Shown in pieces: positions 21,013 to 33,369 of a stretch of 64,000 nt of DNA. Under the pieces are notes generated by a model. That model saw only the letters and a program-made list of their open reading frames with translations. It did not search any database and was not told the DNA's origin. The stretch comes from Heterohyrax brucei (Eukaryota; Chordata; Mammalia; Hyracoidea; Procaviidae): assembly GCA_028571685.1 (NCBI GenBank), contig CM053146.1, positions 61,847,431 to 61,911,430 of the forward strand, in the 5' to 3' direction. The position numbers were made by a program, and so were the translations under genes. Every line of letters begins with the position of its first letter. The first letter of the stretch is position 1.

Positions 21013-22009
21013 GTAAATTCCAAAGTGTGGAACGTAGTGATTTTATAGTCCCTTTGAGGTGCAGTCAATAGCATCAAATCACAAGGTAGCCAAATTATTT
21101 CAACTCTCTTTTAATCCTTATAATATGAAATGAAAACCACTCCTGGTGTTGATACTGCTTTGCACCTTCCCAGGACTTGGTGACACCTGTTTTAGACAAA
21201 GAGAGAGTAAGCCACAGACCTCCCTTTGGCAGGCAACAGCATTTATTTAGAATTTATTCACATTATTTCATTTGGATTACATTTGTTTTTTACATTACCT
21301 TCTACTTGCGACAATCAATATTTGTTTTCAAATTTCCATTTTCTTTTCAAATAAACTCATTTTAATAAAATTAATTTGACTGTTTCTTTAATGACAAGTA
21401 AAAATTAGCACAAGCGGTTTGAGGTTTCGGAAAAAAAATCATGGACGTTCCATATGGAAGACTGAAGAAACACACTATAATGTAACGTAAATATTTTTAA
21501 TGTATTGCACAGGTATTACCAATAAAGTTATATTTGTATTAACTAAGACTTAAAGAAAATAATTGTTCAAAACCTTTGTTGTTGGTCCAGTTTCCTAAGC
21601 TTGATTCCTAAGCCTTTCTGCAAAGAAAGTTTAAATTATTTATCAGTAAACATATAAAACTACATGTTGCATTTAGTAACTAATTTTTATCTTCTATACC
21701 ATCCTCCCTCGTTATTATGTCCAAGAGTAAGCAATGCTTAGAGGGTCAACAGAGCAGGTGCACCAGTTGTCCAAAGCAAAGACTCATAAATGCAAAGCAG
21801 ACAGGACCCATGGAAAAGTGAGCACACAACAATTGAAGGAAGATTGCGTAAATTATCCCTACAGTGTATAAAAGTATATCTTGTTTGGCAGGTTAATTAG
21901 CACAAAATCATTGACAACTTATATGAGCAAAGAACAGAACTGTTTTTACTTGCAACATGTTAGAGATGAAAGATCTATTAAAAATAAAATACACTTTTTT
22001 GGTAACATA
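21013..22009. other. no recognised feature
   Basis: AT-rich 1-kb stretch; no gene or named repeat. The frame at 21177-21365 is hydrophobic by AT-richness only. Confidence 0.4.
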
Positions 22010-22318
22010 CCCACTCCTCACTGATTGACATGGTCAGTTTCCAAAGAGCAGATCATTATGAAAAATCAGAAAGACGTGAAAATGCAAGATGACAACATCA
22101 TTACATAGCTGCCAGATCACTGAGCATCATGGCCCCACCATGTTGACACATGACCTTAACCGTCACAAATCGCCTCACTCTCGCCTCACACTTCAGCACG
22201 CGTTACTGCCATGTGTCCACTGTTAATATGCAAAGCAGCAGGACGGTAGAACTTTTTACTATTGCTGTGAATGAATTCAAAATGTTGAAAAGGAGATAAT
22301 CAATAGTTGAGGAGTGAG
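22010..22318. mobile_element. non-autonomous DNA transposon relic with terminal inverted repeats
   Basis: About 310 bp. The left end 'cccactcctcactgattga' and right end 'caatagttgaggagtgag' are inverted complements, apart from a few mismatches, and the sequence 'cata' stands on both outer sides. The text 'ggtcagtttccaaagagcag' suggests a Tigger-like (Tc1/mariner superfamily) MITE. No transposase frame. Confidence 0.6.
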
Positions 22319-22661
22319 CATATTTGTTTTCTGATCATTACATTTGCTTTTATTACATCTTTCTATTTGTTCATTTATAATTACAGCATTTGTCATGAAA
22401 CAAGCATCAAAACTAAAGTATGAGCTGCTTTAGGCAAAACTGGTAAAAGTTAATTTTTCATTGATTGTTGTAACAGCCAAGTTCATTGACTCATTTTCTT
22501 CGTTGTAGAATATGTGGACTTTTTGTGAGTGTGTAAAAAAAAATGGTATATAGTGAAAATCCTAATACTCTGCATCCACTAAAAATTTTTTAACCGCATT
22601 TCACTTATTCCGCTGAAGTGGAATGCACCACATTTGAATTCAATCATTAATATTATGAGCC

Positions 22662-22690
22662 AAGCCAAGTGCCGTCAAGTCAGATATAAA
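22662..22690 (-). repeat. about 25-bp SINE/RTE tail micro-insertion, antisense
   Basis: 'gccaagccaagtgccgtcaa' then 'gtcagat'. Same terminal segment as at 15854 and 41404, with no body or head. Confidence 0.65.
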
Positions 22691-22712
22691 AAGAAGTTAC
22701 CTCACAGATAGC

Positions 22713-22713
<1 letters not shown>

Positions 22714-22759
<46 letters not shown>
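22714..22759. repeat. (CA)n microsatellite
   Basis: Uninterrupted AC dinucleotides for about 45 bp, ending directly at the left end of a mariner element. Confidence 0.98.
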
Positions 22760-22761
<2 letters not shown>

Positions 22762-24027
22762 AGGTCTGACAAGTCCACAAACTTAACTGTTCCAAGTGCT
22801 AAATGCTTCATTGCTGAGTATCACCATGGTCACTTTCAAAGTCCTCCCCTTGGGAAGCTATACACCAATGCCAGTTCCTAGTCTACCCTTCAAAGCAATT
22901 TTGGAACTCTTTTTCTGGAATGGCCATCAGACATCATTGTATTTTCCCTGTTGTCCTGAATGTCACCAGGATGTCTTCCTTTCAATATTTCCTTTATCTT
23001 TGAGTAAAGAAAAAAGTCACTGGGGGCCAGATCAGGGGAATAGGTAGGGTGTTCCAATATGGTTATTTGTATACTGGCAAAAAACCGCCTCACAGACAGT
23101 GTCATGTGAGCTTGCTCATTGTCTGCAAGAGCCATGAGTTGGTGGAAAGTTCAGGTCATTTTTGTCTTTTTCACATGGCCTTTTCAGTATTTTCAAGCAG
23201 TAAACCTGACTGACTATCCAGTTGGTACAATTTCTGATATCAAAAAAGGTTAGTGACATCACTTTGACTTTTGATTTGAACTGATGGAACATTTTTGGTC
23301 TTGGAGAATGGCTCACTTCCATTATGCATTTTGACGTTTTGTTTCAGGGTCATAGTGATCCACCTATGTTTCATCACCAGTGATAACATGGCCCAAAACA
23401 TCATCTTACCTCTTCAAAAGGTCTTGGCAAACTTTGACTCTCCTTTGCTTTTGTTCATTGGTGAGCTCCTCCAGGGCCATTTTTGCACACACTTTTCTCA
23501 TGCCAAGATTTTCAGTTAAGATTATCCTAACTGTTTCTCTATTGGTGTACTTGGTCTATTATGTTTCACACAGTCAGCCAATGATTCTGATGCACAACTC
23601 AGTGAATTTTTGCAATATTTTCATCAGTTATGCTTGTTACTGGCCACCCTAACCTCTCTTCATCAGTGATACATTCTCTTCTTTCAGAAAAAGATTTAAT
23701 CCATTTGTACACTGCTGTTTTCTTCATGGTTTTATTCCCATAAATGTGAACTAAAATATCCCTGATTTCACTTCCACTCTTGCCAATTTTAACAAGAAAT
23801 TTAATGTTTCTTCATTGCTCTAATTCAAATTCCAACATTTTTCTGATGATGTACAAAAACATGCAACAACAATAATGAACTCTGCTCAGCAAAAAAACAA
23901 CCACACGTCGACACAAACTCAGCTGTGAGACACTGATATACCAAGGTTATAAAACCTTACTGAGTTGTTTGTACAGTGCTGCCAGCGTAAGGGTGTGGTG
24001 GGAAGTTCACAAACTTGTCAGACCTCC
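22760..24027 (-). mobile_element. mariner DNA transposon, near full length, inactive
   Basis: 1,268 bp with terminal inverted repeats (left 'gaggtctgacaag', right 'cttgtcagacctc') and a TA after the right end. The transposase is encoded on the minus strand and belongs to the D,D(34)D mariner family, which cuts and pastes at TA sites. The minus frame at 22890-23135 keeps 'SPDLAPSDFFLYSKIKEIL', which holds the third catalytic Asp and its usual context, and an 'ADN' at the second Asp region. The frame at 23116-23322 holds the 'FFDIR' stretch. Frameshifts and stops break it, so no full transposase can be made. Confidence 0.9.
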
Positions 24028-24262
24028 TACAATTCATATATCCTGTTTGAATGTGTGAGTAAGCAGAGGCAGGAGCACCAAGTTCTTAGTGTTTAGGACC
24101 CTCACAGGCCTTAATACAGTCCTGTCTACAGCAATCATCCAAGTGCTTAATGAACAATTATTGCTAAATAAATATCAAATGAGTTCAACTGACATTTAAA
24201 TATACGAAAATACTTTCTTTTGAAAACATTGATGCCTCTTCTCTCAAAATGTCTCTTGATGT
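24028..24262. other. no recognised feature
   Basis: Possible MIR-like 3' text ('tgaacaattattgctaaata') but not assignable. Confidence 0.35.
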
Positions 24263-24430
24263 TAACCAAAACTAAACCCACTGCCTTTGAGTCAATTCTG
24301 GCTCATAGTGACCCTATAGGACAGAATAGAATTGTCCCATAGAGTTTCTGAGAAGCGCCTGGTGGACTTGAACTGCTGACTTTTTAGTTAGCAGCTGTAA
24401 CATTTAACCACTACAGAACTGGTGTTTCCC
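24263..24430 (-). repeat. AfroSINE (short form), antisense
   Basis: 'aaacccactgcctttgagtc', 'agagtttctgagaagcgcct', 'tttagttagcagctgtaaca', reversed head 'aaccactacagaactgg'. Confidence 0.9.
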
Positions 24431-24880
24431 TGATGTTAACATTACCAGAGTAATTTCCACTCCTCCCTCCCACTCTTAATTTTGAAACTGTGGCTGACCA
24501 AATATAGAGATGAAAGAAACCAGTCTTTATCACAGAGTGATTAGCTATTCATTTATTCCATAATGTCTGCAGACTCCTGAGAACAAGCTGTGTAATATCC
24601 AAGACTAGATCAGGGATGTACACTTTTCTCCCAAGTTTACAGATGCTGAGCTTTTTTTTTTTTTAACTGTACTATACTGTCTAATTTCCTTTTCATTCAG
24701 TCCCTCTTCTCCATCAACATGAAAAGCATGTTTCCCATAAATAGAGTCTTTATCAACAGTGGTATAAGATGAAACTTTTCAATTTTTCTCTTCAGGGATC
24801 TCCTCTGCATTCATAGTGTACTTTTTGGCACCTGACATTTTATGTCTGAAATACCTAAATCCTATACTGCTTATGAAACT
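24431..24880. other. no recognised feature
   Basis: A T-run lies at 24651-24664. No gene or named repeat. Confidence 0.4.
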
Positions 24881-25082
24881 CCTTGGTTGATGCCAACAGT
24901 TAACACACTCAGCTCCTAACAAAAAGGTTAGAGGTTCAAGTTCACCAAAAGATACCTGAGGAGAAAAGTCTAGAAATCTATCTCCAAAAAATCAGTCACT
25001 GAAAACCCTTTGGAGCACAGGTCTTCTCTGACAACTTGTAGTCACCGTAAGTTAGAATTAACTTGCTGGTAACTGGTTCATA
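24881..25082 (+). repeat. AfroSINE variant with RTE-like middle
   Basis: 'gttaacacactcagctccta', 'agaggttcaagttcacc', then 'aatctatctccaaaaaatca', 'cactgaaaaccctttggag' and tail 'taacttgctggtaactggtt'. The middle resembles the body of the chimeric SINE at 10615. Confidence 0.75.
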
Positions 25083-25085
25083 GAA

Positions 25086-25232
25086 CAGAAACTCTGGTAG
25101 CATAGTCATTAAGTGCTACAGCAGCTAACCAAAAGGGCAGCAGTTCAAATCCATGTTTGCAAACTCAATGGGGCAATTCTGCTCTGTCCTATACAGTCAC
25201 TATTAGAATCAACTTGACAGCACTGGCTTTGA
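25086..25232 (+). repeat. AfroSINE (short form)
   Basis: 'ctggtagcatagtcattaag', 'agggcagcagttcaaatcca', 'caatggggcaattctgctct', 'caacttgacagcactggct'. It lies in tandem with the preceding SINE. Confidence 0.85.
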
Positions 25233-25251
25233 CTTACCAAGTTAATTTTCC

Positions 25252-25335
25252 TCCCTACTGGCTTTCAAGTCAGTTCTGACTCATGATGATTACCTGGGTT
25301 GCACAGTAAAGCTGTGCTCCATGTGAAATTTTTAC
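25252..25335 (-). repeat. AfroSINE variant, 3' part, antisense
   Basis: 'ttcaagtcagttctgactca' and 'agtaaagctgtgctccatg' match the tail end of the variant class in reverse. A (GTT)n run follows at 25349-25363. Confidence 0.6.
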
Positions 25336-25363
25336 CCAGTTTCCTTTTTGTTGTTGTTGTTGT

Positions 25364-26249
25364 AAGCCAAATAAACAAAGAACAGTGATAGCATGGGGCG
25401 TCATCGAGAAAAATAAAGAATACATCCTAATACTCTTTATCATTGGGAGTCGTTAATTGAGAACCAGCACGCTGGGTCTACTACATCTTCTTACCCTGTT
25501 GTGTCTCTCCCCTTCATCGCTTTTCTTTACTGGGTCACCATAGGGCGGAGGTAAAAGAAACATTGGGGCCATTCCTGGGGCTGTCCCAGACATCTGGGGT
25601 GGGGTTGCACCAAGGAAGTAACACTTCATCTATGTGAAGAGAGGGCCCACCGAAACACAAAAATTTAAATATAGTCCTAATCCTCATCTCATTCTCATGT
25701 ATTACTTTAATTCTTCTCTCAGTTTCTACCACAAACAAAATAGAAGGAGACAAAAAAATAAATAAACAACTGGAGAAACTTGGCCAGAATCAACCAAAGG
25801 TCACCTTGAAATGAACTTCTCACTTGGAATAATCACTTTATTACAAACAGCTTTTCATCTTAGTTGGTAAGTGCATGTGTCTGATTTATAGGTTGTGTTG
25901 AGACAGTCAAAGATAGTCTGAAAACTTCAAGACCCCGTGTGACGCCACTCAGAGGAGAAGTGAGAAATGTGGTGGAGAGGGAGGCTGATAGTGGATGACA
26001 CACGAAAAGGCCTGGGTTAACACGCTCACAAGAGTTCTCAAGATAGGACTGTTGCATTAAACTTAATCAAAAGACCAAGTGAGCTTTTAATTTGATATTT
26101 TAAAAAGAAGACAACAGTGATTCTAGATAAAATTGTCTACTGGGAAGAGTAGAGAAGGCACCATAGAAAAAGGGATGACTGGTAATTCTATTGAAGAACT
26201 GAAGGAAAACAAGCATATACATTTTCTGTGGACTTAAAATAAGTAAATG
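25364..26249. other. no recognised feature
   Basis: About 0.9 kb with no gene. The GC-richer patch 25540-25640 shows no repeat identity. Confidence 0.4.
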
Positions 26250-26464
26250 AGGCCCCTGTGTGAAACAAGTGGTAAACTCTTAACTACAACCCACACGATG
26301 GTAGTTTGATCCTGGGCAGTAGGGACTTTGAACACAGGCAGACCCAGTGATCTGATTCTAAGAAGTCCCAGCCTTGAGAACCCTGCAGAGCAGTCCTGTT
26401 ATGAAGCACACAGAGTTGCCATGAATGGACTCCATGGCAGTTAACAACAACAATAACAACAAGA
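26250..26464 (+). repeat. AfroSINE-type element, diverged
   Basis: 'gaaacaagtggtaaactctt', 'gatggtagtttgatcctggg', 'cccagccttgagaaccctgc', tail 'cagttaacaacaacaataac'. The (aac) ending is RTE-like. Confidence 0.7.
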
Positions 26465-26579
26465 GTAAATACAACAGTGTATCAGGAAAACTCATGAACA
26501 TAGTGTACTAGAAATCTTAACGAAAGGGAATTAGAAAAAAAAGAAACACTGAACCCTTTACATGGGTCGTGTCTAAGAA

Positions 26580-26715
26580 AGGTACTTCAAATGCATCACC
26601 TCCTTTAATACTCATAATCATCTTGTGAAATGAATGCCATCTTATACCGACTTTATGGATTAGGGGCCATGAGTAAAGAAGATTCATAACAATCCTGAAG
26701 TGACAGGGATATTTA
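26580..26715 (-). repeat. MIR SINE remnant, antisense
   Basis: 'atgcatcacctcctttaata', 'gtgaaatgaatgccatctta', 'tggattaggggccatgagta' follow reversed MIR order. Confidence 0.55.
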
Positions 26716-27212
26716 TAATTTTCTAGTAAGTAATTTGACTGTGTGAAGTGTCAACATCGAGTATGGTACGTCACTGTTAGTTTTGCTGTTGTTTTCCTCA
26801 CCAGATCATTTTATAGACCGTTTTCTGTAGACAGCTACCTTTATGACAGCTACCCATACATAGTCCACTCAACCGTGACCAGGATGCTAGAGTCAGGTAA
26901 TGAGAAACTCTGCAATCTATGCAAAGGAAATTCTTCAGAGGCAACGTAAATAGCAGATGCCTCTCATGACCCATTGAGTACTGCCATCTCATAGAAATAA
27001 TTTAGAGTTTGTATTTTATATGACAAGTTAAATAAGGTTTCTGTTACAGTCGCTTCCAACACTATTATTCCATTATTAGAACATAACTCTAATAAGTCAT
27101 TTTTTACTCGTGTTGATATACCAAATATTTCTCATTGAAAAAAATGTATTTACTGGCACCATATTTAAGTCAAAGCATAATCGAACTAATTATTACCTTT
27201 TCCAACTTTGAT
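26716..27212. other. no recognised feature
   Basis: No named repeat or gene. The frame at 26743-26949 lacks any domain or splice context that I can see. Confidence 0.4.
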
Positions 27213-27362
27213 GACATAGTGTTGAAGAGGTATGTCTGCTAAATAAAAGTTCAGCAGTTCAAATACACCAGGTGCTCCTTGGAAACTCTATGGGGCAGCT
27301 CTACTTTGTCCCATAGGATCGCTGTGAGTCAGAATCGACATGAGGCAATGGGTGTTTTGGTA
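27213..27362 (+). repeat. AfroSINE (short form)
   Basis: 'gttcagcagttcaaatacac', 'ccttggaaactctatgggg', 'gctgtgagtcagaatcgaca', tail 'caatgggtgttttggt'. Confidence 0.88.
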
Positions 27363-27469
27363 CCAGCAGAAGCCTCCAGTGTAGACCATTTATTAATAAA
27401 TAAAACAAAACAGGGAAATCAAAATAAGATGTAAATACATCACACACAAGTACAAACTTCACACTTTCT

Positions 27470-27590
27470 ATCCTGGCTCATACTTGCTGAATTTAAGCAA
27501 ATTTTCTGATGATTCTGAGCCTTGATTTTCTTATTAAAAAATGGGAGGTTATCAACTGAGTTACAAGGTATGAAATTCAAATTTTTCAAC
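27470..27590 (+). repeat. MIR-like remnant
   Basis: 'tgctgaatttaagcaaattt', 'gagccttgattttcttatta', 'aaatgggaggttatcaactg' resemble the MIR centre; diverged. Confidence 0.5.
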
Positions 27591-28349
27591 ATTGCTATGG
27601 TAGTTCTTTCTAAGTTGCAAGTTCTTTACTTTACAATGACTAATAACATAAAACATTTTTCCTAAATTTCTGTAGTTAGCAAATTAGGTTCTTACAAGCA
27701 ATTCTAGAATACCTGTATTGTACACAGGGGACAATTAGGCATTTGGAGCTTTGAAAAGGGCAAAAATTACCCAGGCACCCTCTTAGTTGAATAATTTACT
27801 AACAGCCAGTTATTCTGCCTTGATTTTCTCTTCCTGTCCCCAAGTTCCTGCTCCTTGATTATCCTTAAAGATTCACAGGTACAGAGCCACCAAGTATTTT
27901 ATATTTCTTATTATGCTCTGAAAACAAAATTGAGTTACAATGTAGACAATAAATCCCAGGAAAAATGTCAAAGAGACTATCACGGCGTGTTTATTGTTCT
28001 TTGGCACAAGCAGAGATATTTGTTAAAAAGAGTCACAGTACATTGCACTTTGAAAATAGGTTTCCTGTGTGGTTTTTGTCATATACACATCTAAGCATGT
28101 TTTTTCTTTCATTTGTTTGTTTCTTTGTTTTTCAATATTTGTTTTAAACACATTTAGCCTCCAAGAACTGTCTTACCGGCTAACTGAGAAGTTGCAATAA
28201 ATTCTTGGTGACTAAAATGACATGTGAATGGATTATTTAAATATCTTCCTGTTCATAGCAATAGAGTTGTTTGAGGCAAATCTTCCTATTGTGGATCACT
28301 TATAAAAAACTCAGATTCTAAGTAAGAGATGTTATGCCCTTTTGTTTGG
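27591..28349. other. no recognised feature
   Basis: AT-rich; no gene. The two overlapping frames around 27855-28147 have no recognisable domain. Confidence 0.4.
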
Positions 28350-29345
28350 ATATTTATTCATTTGGCAAACATTTATTGAGTAACAACAATGTATCAGGCA
28401 CTGACCTGGCACTGAGAATATTTCAGTAACAAAATAGATAAGTATCCCACTCAAGTAAACTTGAAATTGTGAGGATGGCAAACAGTAAATAAAAACATAC
28501 AGATAATTCCAGATGGAGGCATTACAAAGAAAGTAACCTGAGTAACACAGTAAACAAAACCAACGAGGATGAGAATGAGAAAGAGCTGGTTTAGGTTAGG
28601 TAATTATAGACACCTTTTTAAGAAATGAAGAACATCTACTTGAGATCAGAAGAACTACATGGTACCCAGCTTCCACCACTGAATACTCTGATCAGAAATG
28701 CAATAGAGAAATCTGATAAAAAGTGAGAGAAATGTGGACCACAACCTCAAAGTTAATAAAAAAGAAAATCCAAGTGTATTGGACCTGTCGAGTTTGGAAG
28801 AGCCTCAATGACTCTGCCCTGAGTTGCTCTTCAAACCTTAAACTGAAACTATCCTCTGACATTATGCTAAGTAACAGTTTAGCCCAAAGAGTAAAGATTG
28901 TCACCCTTGAGTATTGCAGTATGTTAAAAAAAAAAACAACAACAACCAGAACAAAAATAGAGAGAATGTTGACAATGTGAAAAATTTAACCAACATCATT
29001 ATTATATCAAAAAAAATGTAGAATGGGAGTAAGTTTTACTGTGCTTATTTTCACAAAAGATAAAATTAAAAAAAAAAGTAAAGAACTGAATGATAAGAAG
29101 CCTACCACTCAAACTTTGGAAGAAAGAATCATTAAAGCAGAGGGAGCCACAATGACAAGCATGGCGTGTTTGAGGAGGAGAGGTCAGTGTGGCGGAAGCA
29201 CAGAAAATAAGTGTAGCTGAACATGTGATCTGCATGGTAGGCAAGAGCCAAAGCCTGCAGTGCCATGTACTTCATGCTACACAGTCTGGATTTAGTTGAA
29301 GTCCAATGGGAAGCAACTGGAGAGTTTTGAGCAAAGGACTAGTAT
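28350..29345. repeat. ancient interspersed repeat, family uncertain, with unassigned middle
   Basis: 28355-28450 reads 'gcaaacatttattgagtaac' then 'tatcaggcactgacctggca', and 29285-29345 reads 'gaagcaactggagagttttg' then 'agcaaaggact'. Together these are the two halves of a very common old mammalian repeat text that I cannot name reliably (L2- or L1M-class). The middle (28690-29220) is unassigned and has a poly(A) run at 28927. Confidence 0.4.
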
Positions 29346-29369
29346 GTACTAATTTAGCTTTTGGCAACC

Positions 29370-29540
29370 CAGGCGACTTAGCTGGTTAAGTGCATAGTCA
29401 TTAAGCACTATAGCAGCTAACCAAAAGGTCAGCAGCTCAAATCTGCCAGGTGCTCCTCAGAAACTCTATGGGACAGCTCTACTCTGACTGCTAGGGTCGC
29501 TACTAGTGACACCTGACTCAACAGCAGTGGGGTTTTAATT
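29370..29540 (+). repeat. AfroSINE (short form)
   Basis: 'gcatagtcattaagcactat', 'ggtcagcagctcaaatctgc', 'cctcagaaactctatgggac', 'gacacctgactcaacagcag'. Old-repeat text resumes after it ('ggtgactctagctgtgtctg'). Confidence 0.88.
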
Positions 29541-29639
29541 TCGATTTTAAAAGGTGACTCTAGCTGTGTCTGGGTAAGAATAGACATAGGGGAACTACTT
29601 GGGTTTGGGAAGCATGCAGTGGCACAGAAAGGCACTGTG

Positions 29640-30090
29640 GATGGCTTTTACTACTTTTGCAAGCATGTTAACAGTGAAAGGTAGTCACATTCAAGATATA
29701 TTTTAGACATAACTCATAAGATTTTTTTTTTGACTGATGTGACATAGAATAAAGCAAACAAACGAGGAATGAAGACAACAATTTCTGTTTTTTTATTCTT
29801 CAGTCAATTTTGAAATGGTCTCTGCATTGTGTGGTAGCAGGTCAGGGTTGATATGCAAAATAAACTGTATCCACTTAGCAAAAAAAGGTTTGAGAATGAA
29901 AAGAGGTCTACTATATATTACAGAGCAGTGCATGTTGGTACCCCTAGAAACAAAACCAGATACTGCCTATGGTTTTGTGGTTACAGTAGAAAGATCAAGC
30001 ATTATGACCATGTGGAATTTCCCCCCCTGCTTTCTATGTTAAAACACTTTATCCTCCTTCTGCCTTTCCGTTTTATACAAGACTATGGCT
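29640..30090. other. no recognised feature
   Basis: No gene or named repeat. The frames at 29815-30164 overlap the next SINE and show no domain. Confidence 0.35.
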
Positions 30091-30094
30091 CTTG

Positions 30095-30247
30095 CTTCTG
30101 GTGGCTAAGTGTTACATTTGCTAACAAAAAGATCAGCAGTTCAAATCTGCTAGGGACTCCTTAGAAACTATATGGGGCAGCTGTACACTGAGTATATGCT
30201 CACTGTGAGTCGGAATCAACTTGATGGCAGTTGGGTTTGGTTTTTGT
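30095..30247 (+). repeat. AfroSINE (short form)
   Basis: 'ttctggtggctaagtgttac', 'gatcagcagttcaaatctgc', 'actccttagaaactatatgg', 'gtgagtcggaatcaacttga', T-rich end. Confidence 0.9.
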
Positions 30248-30459
30248 CTTGTTATGGCTCCTGTGCAGTGCTTCATTAGGAACCATCCCCAGATTACTCC
30301 ATTGCAATAACGTTTGGTAAGCATAGACGTGGCTAGTCCACAAAGAAAATAAAAGTTTCAAAGTAAAGGCAAAGAGGAAGTGGACCTCAGCTGTGCCTGG
30401 AGAACTCAAAAAAGTTGAGTTCTAATCAGCTTCTTCATGTACTCGTTTTTGTTTGTTTG

Positions 30460-30605
30460 TTTGAGTCTATTTTTACAAATGTCCAAAATACACAAATATA
30501 TAAAATAGAAAGTATACTGATGGTTTCCAGTGGCTGGAAGAAGGGGAAATGGGAAATGACTACTGAATTTGGAATGTTACGTCCTTTTCTATAAGACACA
30601 AATAT
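30460..30605 (+). mobile_element. L1M-type 3' UTR fragment
   Basis: 'actgatggtttccagtggct' followed by 'ggaagaaggggaaatggg' matches the well-known old L1 3' UTR text ('gttgccaggggctggggg'). Confidence 0.55.
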
Positions 30606-30611
30606 TTTTTT

Positions 30612-32115
30612 ATGTTTTTATTTAATATGACTGAGTGAAAATGCACATTCCTATATAAATTTACATGCCCACCTATATGCAGCTTCCACTGCTCTCCTGT
30701 CCGGTGACAGCACATTATTCCTCTCTGCTCCATACATCTCTCATCCTCCCAACGGTCTCCTTTCCCCTCCTCTCCAACCACTCTCCTTCCTCCTGCAAAG
30801 TGCATCCAATATATGGTCACTCTGCATTGCCAAGTCCAATCCATTCATGTCCAAAGAGTGGAACTTCATTGTGATTTATGGGCAAGGGCAGCGTCAGGGC
30901 CATGGGCCATGCTCCCAGGGTAACCCCCAAACCACTGAACCATCAATTGAGGTCTTTTAGTGGAGGTCTCAGGGTGCACCCCTCTTTATTCTTGTGTTGC
31001 CAGTGAGACTCAACTCTGTGAGCTCCAGCGTGGCTATCACTGGTGGTGGCCGGACACCATCCAGTTCTTCCAGTCCCAAGTCGATGTAGGCACCCACTCG
31101 TGTGGGTCTCTCTATCTTCCGGGTTGTCTTTACCCCATGACATTTTGGTCCTCAGTGAGCATCCATTCCTGCTTAGTTGGGAACATTTGCTGTGTCCTCG
31201 GATGGCAGCTTGGCAGCTTTTAAGACCGCAGACACCACTCACCAATGTGGGGTGCAGAGAGCCCTCTTAGCAAAATGCTAGTTGTGCCAATTGGCCTCAG
31301 TTTCACCCAAGAGCATGGTCCCCTGCCTCCTGCCCCAGCTACTCTGTCCTTGCAATATTGAGTCAAGATGGAAGGAGTACTCAAGTTATGCTGAAGTCCA
31401 CTTAGTGTTGTTCTTGTTTCTAATGTGTGCTATCACGGATTTCTCTCAACCAGATTTCTAGCAACTATCTAATCTAAACCTTCCCCCCTCGTCCTCCCTC
31501 CTTCCCCTCCCTTGCAGCTGTCAGAGTCTTTTCTTGTATTCAGAAGTCTGTTTTTGAGATCTTATTGTAGAGGTCTTATACAATATTTGTCCTCTTGTCG
31601 CTGACTACTTTCGCTCAATGTAATGTCTTCCAGTGGAAACCAGGTTATGAGATGTTTCCTGGAATCATAGTTATTCTTTATCATTATGTAGTGCTCCATT
31701 GAGTGTATATACCATAGTTTACCTATCCATTGTTCTGTTGTTGGGCATCTAGGTTGATTCCATCTTTTTGCTATTGTGGACTGTACTGAGATAAACATTC
31801 TCGTGCAGGTGTCCGCTTGTGTGAAAGGCCTTGATTCTGTAGGATATATTCCAAATAGTGGAATTACTGGGTCAAATGGTATATCAATATCCATTTTTTA
31901 AGGAAGTGCCAGATTGCTTTCCAAAGAGGCTGGACCATTTTGCAACCCCACCAACAGTGTAGGAGGGTTCCACTTTCTCCACAGCCTTTCCAGCATTTGT
32001 TGTTTTGTGTTTTTTGGATCATAGCCAATCTTGTTGGGGTGAGATGGTATCTCATTGTAGTCTTGATTTGAATTTCTTTAATAACTAAAGATCGTGAACA
32101 TTACTACATGTGTTT
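30612..32115 (-). mobile_element. L1, 5'-truncated, antisense (end of ORF2 plus complete 3' UTR)
   Basis: The 3' end lies at the left ('aatatgactgagtgaaaatg'; 'cctgtccggtgacagcacat'), followed by about 0.95 kb of 3' UTR. The C-terminal ORF2 runs backwards from about 31562: minus frame 31562-31894 contains '[20 protein letters not shown]' near its start and ends in 'KYCIRPLQ'; frame 31864-32055 holds the Cys-rich end '[20 protein letters not shown]'. The two frames overlap and are offset, so ORF2 is frameshifted. 5' truncation is at about 32115. Confidence 0.88.
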
Positions 32116-33369
32116 TTTGGCTCCTCTGCATGTACTTTTGAACTAAGGAAGTGTGGAGTTGAGTTGAGTTCAAAAGGTGGCCAAGAATAACGCAAGTGTC
32201 TTTGTTAACACGAAAATTTAAAGCAAGTCTCCTAGAACAAGGCACATTTAAAAGCCCTCTAACAAGACTTCAGTAGGGGAGAAAGATCTGAACCTAATCT
32301 TTTGTTCAATAAATCAGTTCTCTTGCTGCAAGAGGCTCGCTAAACTCTTGAGCCAACTCTATGAAATGCTGAAAGGAAAACTCAAGGGAATTGAGACTCT
32401 GAACCCTTGCATTTCAGGCCTTTCCCTTCTGTTTTTGTTTTTATTTTTGTTTTCTGTTTTTTCATCCTGTTTTTACCGACTAACCTAAGAACCTTGCATT
32501 ATGCTTCCAGGCAAGATAAGGGTCCTAGGTCTTCATGAGGGGAATTCAAAATAATCACATTATCTTTGTTATACTTTTGTGTCTATGTTGGTGAATAGTA
32601 ACATACAAGAAGAAGGAAAAAAAATGCAATCTGTGTTTGTATCACAGGGATAATGCCTAAGCCACTTTGTCCTTAATCTTAGACTAAGTCCTTGAAACAT
32701 AAATATCACTGTGTAAGATTTCCCATAGAAAGCTACTGCCTTGAACTTCACAGCCCTTGGCATTTTAGTAAACCTAGTTGTATAGCCTTATAAATGATGC
32801 AAGAGAATTTCCATAAGAATGTCATGAATGTAGATTTGATTGCAGAAGTTTTTATAAAGCTTTTAGTTCTGTAAGTCTCCATAGAATTATAATCATCCAA
32901 TTTTAGCAGTTCATTCCATTTGGTAAATACTCCACTCATTTGAGTCATCAAGTGAAAGATTGAAGAAATTTAAAGGCTTAAAACTCTAAAGTCTTTTAAG
33001 TATTCTTTTTTAGCAGCTACAGAACATGTTTTGTCAACATAAAGAAGTAAAACAAAGCAGCACTTGAGTTAAAACTGGGGGCATTGTTTTATTAGATAAG
33101 CATTTTCATAGTAATCCGGCTAAGACAAATTGGATAATGGGGTTGGAGGTAGGAGTGTATACTTTCAATGATTTAAAAGCAGAGAACACATTTCCTTACA
33201 GAATGGTCACCCACACGTATTAGTGTGCCCCTTTGGAAACATTTTCTGGTAACAGGGAAAAAGTTCTAGTGCGTTGATGTTTGAGTAGTTAAGGGAAATG
33301 TGCAAAAATAAAATGCCAAAAGCAAGATCATGCATACAGCACCATCTGTGTATTCAGGCTACTTGATTG
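32116..33369. other. no recognised feature
   Basis: About 1.25 kb, AT-rich; no gene or named repeat. A TTTTTG-type run is near 32430-32460. Confidence 0.4.

Noticed and set aside
30665..31270. Several overlapping frames on both strands suggesting a small gene
   Set aside because: The region is the L1 3' UTR on the minus strand; frames are incidental.
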